This document shows, piece after piece, positions 56,576 through 64,000 of a DNA stretch of 64,000 nt (position 1 is the stretch's first letter; the number at the start of each line of letters is the position of its first letter). The stretch covers positions 26,789,118-26,853,117 of the forward strand of contig NC_090280.1 of the NCBI RefSeq assembly GCF_037392515.1. The letters run 5' to 3'. Below the pieces are notes generated by a model. It did not search any database. It was not told the DNA's origin and saw only the letters and a program-made list of their open reading frames with translations. Both the position numbers and the translations under genes were made by a program. This stretch comes from Haliotis asinina (Eukaryota > Mollusca > Gastropoda > Lepetellida > Haliotidae).

Positions 56576-57114
56576 GTGAGTGAGTGAGTTAATATTTATC
56601 GTCACATCGGCAATATCTCAGCCATATCGTGACGAGAACATTTAATATTGAAATGAAATATATATATATCTATTATAAAACCTGTCAACAAGAGACAGTA
56701 AAACAACTAGAATATCACAGATGAGAATATAAAACTAGTAACTATACCTAAAACAATGTATCTATACAGGACAATACAAGATAAAAATGGGCTATAGATT
56801 GCTAACAACTGAAGGTAGATCACCATACTAGGGACCATGGGGACTTACAGTACCTTTGCTACCTGCATGGACCCTAGTTGGATTTACATCATCCCCTCAG
56901 CTGGCAGCAATTTGGGAAACCTAGCCATGCAAATAAAAAGACACTTATGCTACGATTAAAAACATGAAAGTTTGAATTTACTTTGAATGTTTGTGGACTT
57001 ACGTACCCTCTCAGGGGGACAATAGTTTTACAGTACTTCAACCCCCTTTGAGGATACAGCCACTAACAAGCACAGTTCTGAATTTAAACTTCCAATAATA
57101 AAATATCTATCTAT
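56576..57114 (-). other. 3' UTR and (ACTC)n tail of LINE copy 3
   Basis: Aligned along its length with 41156-41692. The + strand starts gtgagtgagtgagttaatat and then cggcaatatctcagccatat. The conserved outer about 50 bp resemble the SINE tails. Confidence 0.85.
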
Positions 57115-60100
57115 TTACAATTCAGACAATAAATCTAATTCTTTTAAAAATGCAATGATTAAATGAGAGCTTGTGTTATTAAAAAGATCCTTCAGAGTTC
57201 GTGAATTAAAATACTGATCCCTTGTGATGGAATACTCGACACAGTCAAGCAGGATATGCTTGACTGTGATTCTTCCATCACAAGGGATACAAAACGGAGG
57301 ATCCTCACCTTTAAGCAAATATTTATGTGTATATCTTGTGTGGCCAATACGACATCGTCGCATGATGACCTCCTCAAATCTGGACTGACAACCCAAGTAG
57401 GTGTAGCCAATATACGGTTTTATTTCATGTAATTTATTGATACCTACTTGAGTGTCCCACTTCTTCTGCATCAGATCACGGATATACGTTCTAATGCAAG
57501 CTTTGTAATCTGAATATGGAAGAAAAAGTGGTGTCACAGATTTGTTGAGTGCCGCCTTGGCAGCAAGATCGGCCATCACATTTCCAGAAATACCTACGTG
57601 ACTGGGTAACCAACAAAAGACGATGTCGTATTGGCCAGTAGCAAGAGTATTATACAATTCAATAATTTCAATTAAAAGTGGATGTTTACAAGAAATGTTT
57701 TTAATAGCCTGAAGACAAGAAAGAGAGTCGGAATATATTATATACTGTTTACGTTTAGGGTGTCTTTGAATATATTTAAGAGCTGTTAATATGGCGTTAG
57801 CTTCTGCTGTAAAAATAGAACTATTATCTGGTAATCTAAAAGATATTGTTCTGGATCCAATGACAGTAGCACAAGCAACTGCTCCACCGTCCTTGGACCC
57901 ATCTGTAAGTAAGGATTTGTAATTGTTATATTTATGTTTCAATTGATTATATTCTTGTTTATACTGTAATTCATTAGTTTCTGATTTTTTAAATGTAGTT
58001 AATGTTAGGTCAACCTGTGGCCTAACCAACTGCCATGGGGGAGAGGAAAGAAGACGGGAAGGAGCTATATTGTTCAGCTCTATACCAGCAGCAGCAATAA
58101 ACGGCTTTATTCTGAGCCCAAGAGGTGGAACAAGAGAAGACTGCTATACAAATCCTCATAAAGGGGATTGAAGACACAGTTATATGCAGGGTTAGATTCG
58201 TTAGAGTATAGTTTTATGATATGTTGCAAAGATAATTTGATACGGCGCTGTGCAAGAGATGGTTCATCGGCCTCAACGTAAAGACTGTCAATAGGTGAAG
58301 TTCTGAAGGACCCAAGACAAAGTCTTAGACCTTGGTGATGGACAGGATCAAGAAGTTTAAGATTGCTTTTGCAGGCTCCACCATAGACGATGGAGCCATA
58401 ATCAAGTTTAGAACGAACGAGTGATCGATATATAAATGGAGAAGGGTAGCTTGATCCCCTCCCCATTTTGAATTTGAAACCACTTTCAACAAGTCAAGAG
58501 CTTTCAGGCATTTACTTTTAAGTGATTTAATATGTGGTAAAAACGTTAAGTGTGAATCAAAGATTAGACCCAAGAACTTGGCTTCCTTCACAACTTTAAT
58601 GGGCGTCCCATCTAGAGACAGTTCAGGGTCTTTATGTGGTTTGTATTTACGACAAAAATGTATACAGTTAGTTTTCGATTTAGAAAATTTAAAGCCGTTT
58701 TCAAGACACCATTTATTAATCCTGTTTAAACACAACTGCAATTGCCGTTCAATGGTATGCATATTTTTACCACGACAAGAAATATTAAAATCATCCACAA
58801 ATAACGATCCATCAATTGAATCGTTTAAAACTTTAGATAAACTGTTGATCTTGATGCTAAAAAGAGTGACTGACAAAATACTGCCTTGTGGAACACCCTG
58901 ATCCTGATTGTAATGATCAGACAGGGTAGAGCCCACGCGGACCTGGAATTGTCTGTTATTTAAAAACTTGGCAATAAATTGAGGCAAACGACCTCGCAAC
59001 CCGAAGTCATGTAAATCTCGTAAAATGCCATGTTTCCAAGTAGTGTCATATGCTTTTTCAAGATCAAAAAAGATAGACACAGAGTGTTGTTTGTTAATCA
59101 GTGCGTTTTTTACAAATGATTCTAAACGCACTAAGTGATCGACAGTACTTCTGTTTTTGCGGAAACCACATTGTATATCTGTGATAAGGTTATTAGTTTC
59201 CAAGTACCAAACAAGTCGATTATTTATCATGCGTTCCATGGTCTTGCAAACACAGCTTGTTAATGAAATCGGACGATAATTGGATGGATCCGTATGATCA
59301 CGTCCAGGTTTAGGTATTGGTACTACTATGGCGTCACGCCATGACGGAGGAAAGTTACCCGATGTCCAAATATCATCAAAAATATTTAGGAGAGTTTCTA
59401 GGCAGGATTCTGGTAAGTGCTTCAGGAGTTGATAATGTATGTTATCAGCTCCAGTAGCAGTGTCATGACCCTGATCAAGAGCAGTATGGAGTTCATGAAT
59501 AGAAAACGTTTCATTATAATCTTCCCCATTATCAGAATTGAAATTAATAGTTTTCTTTTCTTGTTCTTTTTGATACTGCTGGAATTTAGGTAAAGAATTA
59601 GAAGAAGAAGAGTGTTTAGCAAGTGTTTCGCCCAATTTATTTGCGATATCTGACTTATCAGTAAGTAATTGATCTCCATCTTTAAGATGATAGACAGTAG
59701 ATTTAGTACCTTTACCTTTGATTTTCTGGACCATATTCCATACCTTGGACATGGGTGTCCGAGAATTTATTTTAGATACATAATTTTGCCAAGATTGGCG
59801 TTTATTTTGTTTAAAAGTACGCCTTGCTTTAGCATTTAAAATTTTAAATTTATTTAAATTATGCACCATAGGATGGCGACGGAAATAATGTTCTGCTTTT
59901 TTCCTTGCCTTCCTAGCTTGTTTGCACTCATCGTTGAACCATGGTTTTCTTATGTGTGGAACTACAGAGGACTTTGGTATACACTCATCAGCTATGGAAT
60001 TCAGTTCATCCGAAAAGCATTTAATAGCATCGGGAACATCAATAAAACGTTCAGGTTTAAGTTTTTCAGCACACAGTGTTTCATATAAAGCCCAGTTAGT

Positions 60101-60785
60101 CTTTTTAAAATTTCGTCTTGATGATGGAGGAACATCGGATGGAGTTACAGCTTTTAACATAGTAGGAAAATGGTCACTTCCACAGAGGTCATCGTGGACT
60201 GACCATTCGAATTCATTTAGTAGTTCGGAAGTTGTCAGAGACAAGTCAAGAGCAGAATAGGTCCCTGTACCAGGATGTAAATACGTGCTGGAACCATCAT
60301 TATAAATACACAAATCATTGTCAGAACAAAAGTCCTCCAACAATTTCCCTTTAGTGTTTGTAGTTACACTACCCCAGAGTGGGTTGTGCCCATTTAAATC
60401 TCCCATTATTATACAGGGTTTCGGGAGCTGATCATATAGAGCTTGAAGATCAGTTTTAGCAAACGTCGAAGACGGAGAAATATAAAGAGAGCATAGCGTA
60501 AACGCTACATGTAACGTAATTCTCACTGCAACAGCCTGCATATTAGTATTAAGTGAAACAGGGCTTTGAATAACGTTTTGTTTGACTAGAATGGATGATC
60601 CGCTAGTGGCCCGATCACCCGGAGGTGCATAACAATGATATGTATTTAACTGACGAAAATTAAATGTATCTGTTTGTTTTAAATATGTCTCTTGGAGACA
60701 TATCGCTGAAGGTGTAAAATCTTGGACTAATAGCTGTAATTCATGTAAATTAGTCCTCAGTCCTCTGCAGTTCCACTGTACAATA
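57115..60785 (-). pseudogene. LINE copy 3 ORF2: endonuclease, RT, RNase H, CCHC finger
   Basis: The endonuclease frame is open from about 60785 (NNIVQWNCRGLRTN) although the first ATG is only at 60541. GDLNGHNPLWG and DLCGSDHFPT mark the endonuclease; RPISLTSC, GFRKNRSTVDHL, FFDLEKAYDTTW, PQGSILS, SLFVDDFNIS mark RT. A frameshift near 58440 and another near 58135 separate the RT end and the RNase H frame (58029-57115). RNase H keeps all four acidic positions in LTDGSKDGG, FTAEANA, IYSDSLS and GISGNVMADLA. C-terminal finger FCIPCD, VKHILLDC. Length about 1220 codons. Confidence 0.88.
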
Positions 60786-60798
60786 TTATTGGAATAAA

Positions 60799-62074
60799 CT
60801 ATCTTTTAGGGGGATTTATTGGGGATCTACCCCGCACTCTTTTGGAGGGCGACAAGCTATGTGCCCTAGAATGGACATTTTCAGAAACGTCCATTTCTTC
60901 AAGAGACCCATATTTATTGTACAATTGAATTTTATTTTGTGATCCTTTAGGAGCTCTGCCACTTTGTTGTTTTGAAGCATCAGGCTTTGGCTTCGGTTTA
61001 CTTTTCACCGTTTGTTGACTCTCAGCTGTAGATTGAGACTTTGAGTGTGACTGAGATGCTGATTTGTGATCAGAAGAAGTCTTTGAGGTATTAGGAAGTG
61101 ATTCCTCAGTCTGTGATGATATAGCAGTGCACAAATGCTGTGGAGAGTCGCAATTGACCCAAGTCAAGGTAGTTTGACAGCCTGTGGTTGATGTTGTTTT
61201 AGAACTAGACCCCGATGATGTTTTTGCAACTGCAGCATAACTTTCTGTAAGTTCAGATCTCTTTACCAGTTTTTTGGCCTCAGAAAAGGGGATATTTTGT
61301 GTAAATTTTATTTTATTGATCTCCATTTGCTCTTTCCAAATTGGACACTGTTTAGAAAATGAAGAATGGTCGCCTGAGCAATTGGTGCATTTTTTTATAA
61401 TCCCTGTCACAATCTTCCGTTGTGTGTGTCTTCTCACCACAGTGAGCACACACAACAGACAATGTGCACGTATTTACACCGTGTCCATATTTCTGGCATT
61501 TAAAACACCTGAGCGGGTTGGGGATGTAGGTGTCAACTTGTATGTTACAATAGCCTGCCTTCACTGATTTGGGAGCATTTGGGCATGAGAAAGTGAACAG
61601 ATATGTATTTGTTTGGAACGTTTCATTGTTTCTTCGAGTAGAAAAGCGCTTGACATACAGCACACCTTGATCTTTCATTTCCGATCCTATGTCAATTTCG
61701 GACATATCAGCAAACAATCGATCTCGATCTCTGATGATACCTTTACTAGTGTTTAAGGTCTTGTGAGCAGAGACCGTGACCGGCATACCCACGAAAGATG
61801 TCATGTTCATCAAGTTGGTTGCTTGCTGCTTTTTCCCGCACTCAACTAGCAAAGCGCCCGAACGTAAACGTCTTATATTTTTCACATCCCCAGCAATACC
61901 TTGAATACCCTTCGATACTGCAAAGGGGTTCAACTTTAAAGGTGTCTTGTCAGGAGTCTCAATGACAACGAAACGCGGCCAATACTCAATCGATACAGCC
62001 GGTCTATGCTCAACATCAACAGGGTCAATATCAAGTGGACGTTTGGTTTTCTTTGTTGGGGTTTCATACGCCAT
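60799..62074 (-). pseudogene. LINE copy 3 ORF1, one frameshift
   Basis: Start ATG at 62074 (MAYETPTKK). Same domain order as copy 2 ORF1: YWPRFVVIETPDKTP, NIRRLRSGALLVEC, CFKCQKYGHGVNTC, CAHCGEKTHTTEDC, CTNCSGDHSSFSKQC, basic end KRVRGRSPINPPKR, stop TAG at 60801-60799. A run of seven T (six in copy 2) near 61390 shifts the frame inside the third knuckle; this could be a true mutation or a homopolymer error. Confidence 0.85.
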
Positions 62075-62365
62075 AGTTAGTATAATATGGTTCATCATCC
62101 GAGCTCCCCACCCACCACGGAGTATCACAAGGACAATGCTAGAGCAAGCGGGCCTCCAGCTTACAGCACCAACGATACCCGGATGATATACTCCAGTAGA
62201 AGAATTATAAATAATTAATCCACCGGATTGGCCCATGAGCCACCGCCTTCTGGGCATAAGACTCTAGGCAAAATTCAGAACATAAAGATACATTTCAAAA
62301 CCAGGAAAGTCGATGATTAATTTGGCCAAGACCAAAATTAAATATCCAAATCAAAATTGTGCAAT

Positions 62366-62460
<95 letters not shown>

Positions 62461-62774
62461 CATGCACAGGGCTTGGCATGACCAGCCGATTGGTTGAATC
62501 GGGCCAATTCAACCACCCGTCTAGGTGAAGTAAGGGCCGAAGTGGTGTGTTGGGCAAATGGAACGCAGTTAAAAGCCCAGCTGCCCTCAACCACCAGGAT
62601 CCCGTCCTCCACCGACACGGGACGCAACCCACGGCCAACAGGTTGCCCAATTTAGTCGCCTCTTACGACAAGCAATGGGGTGCTGTGGACACATTCTGTC
62701 CCGGGTCCACACGGGAGAAGAGCACTTAGCGTTACCCAGCACCCACCACGAGGAGGTGGCTCTTCATGGGTGCC
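62075..62774 (-). other. 5' UTR of LINE copy 3, with SINE-like head segment and (AT)n
   Basis: Homologous to 49191-49744. It carries an (AT)n at 62369-62457 and, at 62652-62673, a 22-bp stretch identical to the SINE head at 6545-6566 (contains cgcctcttacgacaagc). Downstream tcccgggtccacacggg resembles the SINE start ccccgggaccttcacggg. Copy 2 lacks the 22-bp part. Confidence 0.8.
62369..62457. repeat. (AT)n microsatellite, about 44 units
   Basis: Uninterrupted alternating AT inside the 5' UTR of LINE copy 3; absent in copy 2, so expanded after or shortly before insertion. Self-complementary and prone to cruciforms. Confidence 0.97.
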
Positions 62775-62787
62775 CTGAGTCATCAGA

Positions 62788-63840
62788 TGTTCTGGCAGCT
62801 ACGTAAGGTGACGACAACATTAAAACAGATGAAAGTCATCTCCGAACAGGAACTGTTACATGTGCCTACTTTCCTGATGCAGCCTTCAGCCAGCATGTTC
62901 ACTCAAACTGTAAGTCACCATTTTCCTCAGTCACGTTAAAATGTGAGTCGTTTGTCTTCTTTCAGGTCTCACTTGAAATGTTTTCTATCAAAGAGAATTC
63001 GAATTAGCTAAATATTTTGTCTCACTACAAAGTAGGGTGCATGTTTGTTGAGGAATGGCAGTTCATAATGAAAGAATCCAGTATTCTGAGCATTGAACAA
63101 TAGCTGTAGTTTCCAGCTAAAGTTCATCCTCCACTGACTGAGTGTCTGACAACAGGTGTTTGTCAGAATCAATGGTTGACAGTCGCAAACATGTAAACCT
63201 ACTTTCACAGCAGATGCACAATGATGCACACATCCTATTTCAGGATGGGATGCACTCATTCTATTTCAGGAGGTAATTAGAATACACATGTTCACATAGA
63301 AAATAGCTTGCATTACTTGTTTTCTCTCTAAAACAAAATACAAAATATGACTAGCTGTTAGTTTACTGCACAAAGGCCTTTGTTCAACAAGTCAGCTAAA
63401 TAGTCCCTAATTTGAGGACCATTTCCTCCACCCAAAGAAGCCTTTTATGACTTTATAATCACGAACTGCTTGACTGCAGTTGTACTTTATCAACATGAAA
63501 ACATAAGTGATTGAGCATCCTCGTTGTGACCAGCAAACACTTTAACAGGATATATTTCTGTGTCTACATTCCTCCTACATGTTGACAAGAGACTCAAACC
63601 TGCACTTAAACAACAGTGAACAAATGAACAAGCTTCAAGCATTCTAAGGTTAGGGAACTAAAAACAAAACAATACATTTTCTTCCTGTTGGAAGAGCATG
63701 CCAGGAAAGATAGCATTTTGAAAACATTGTACAGAATTTTTCTCGTTTATGTCCTTGTAAATATCAAAATAGAGCGTTGATGACGTATCCTGTCTCTTGT
63801 TGATTGTTTTCAGCCTGGAATAATTTTGTCAGCCTGATGA
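62788..63840. other. Non-coding stretch without recognised features
   Basis: Short chance ORFs only; no splice-flanked coding segment or repeat tail. Confidence 0.5.
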
Positions 63841-63844
63841 CTGG

Positions 63845-63940
63845 TCACCCTTAAAGCCTTTATACTATACCCAGGAAGGGAATTAGCCCCTGATTTTGGC
63901 CCGACAAGCAAGTGCTTTAACCACCTAGCTACCGCCTGAG
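63845..63940 (-). repeat. Possible tRNA-derived SINE of another family
   Basis: On the minus strand: cggtagctaggtggttaaag (A-box-like), gcttgtcgggccaaaatcag, ggggctaattcccttcctgg (weak B box). Tail not recognised. Confidence 0.45.
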
Positions 63941-64000
63941 AAATTACCTTATTTTGAACACATGGACACCGATATCTATACATATCTTATAGAATAAGGC

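Larger units (their letters stand above)
56563..62787 (-). mobile_element. RNase H-type LINE (copy 3), full length, 13-bp TSD
   Basis: ctgagtcatcaga at 56563-56575 and 62775-62787. Body 56576-62774 (6.2 kb, about 90 bp of it an AT expansion). Order on the minus strand: 5' UTR, ORF1, ORF2 with endonuclease, RT, RNase H and zinc finger, 3' UTR, (ACTC)n. The most complete copy; three frameshifts prevent activity as written. Confidence 0.92.

Overview
This window is eukaryotic genomic DNA, very probably from a vetigastropod mollusc such as an abalone (Haliotis-like). The evidence is phase-consistent GT-AG introns and many short interspersed repeats that share a tail of the type GGCGTAAAAC...ACTCACTCAC, which I associate with abalone genomes. 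The species call is inference; the rest is read from the sequence. I see no prokaryotic operon, rRNA gene, functional tRNA gene or CRISPR array.

Layout. (1) 1-9225: two near-identical arms of about 4.4 kb in inverted orientation around a 464-bp unique spacer; the left arm runs off the window edge. Each arm carries the 5' half of a decayed Ty3/gypsy-like retroelement (gag with a MYND-type zinc finger, retropepsin remnant, reverse transcriptase remnant) and a complete SINE with 15-bp target-site duplications. (2) 9226-16483: mostly unique or unrecognised DNA, with a decayed LINE at about 12040-13740 and SINE fragments. (3) 16484-29715, + strand: the one host gene I can model. It encodes a type I membrane protein of about 529 residues: signal-peptide candidate, one cysteine-free Ig-like domain, two classical Ig domains, one transmembrane helix, and a tail with several tyrosine motifs including two ITIM-type motifs. 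All eleven exons join in phase. Its second intron holds a 3.6-kb minisatellite of about 98 copies of a 37-bp unit, each resembling a complete 3' splice site. (4) 29716-41143: several minisatellites, tRNA-derived SINEs and two MITE-like hairpins, no convincing gene. (5) 41144-62787: LINE-dominated. Three copies of one RNase H-encoding LINE family are present: one (45089-49744) is inserted into another (41156-51233), with a 12-bp target-site duplication at each insertion, and a third lies at 56576-62774 with a 13-bp duplication. A 5'-truncated L1/Tx1-like element with a 14-bp duplication lies at 53128-55313. (6) 62788-64000: nothing recognised except a possible tRNA-derived SINE.

How the parts relate. 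The Ig/ITIM gene looks like an inhibitory-type or SH2-docking surface receptor; ligand and partners cannot be read from the sequence. The LINE family supplies a plausible mobilising machinery for the SINEs: SINE and LINE share their 3' tail, and the SINE head resembles part of the LINE 5' UTR. The most interesting items are the SINE-LINE relationship at both ends, the minisatellite that multiplies a branch-point/polypyrimidine/CAG module inside a receptor gene, the two kinds of ORF1/ORF2 junction in the LINE family, and the large inverted duplication of an already dead retroelement with a MYND-finger gag.
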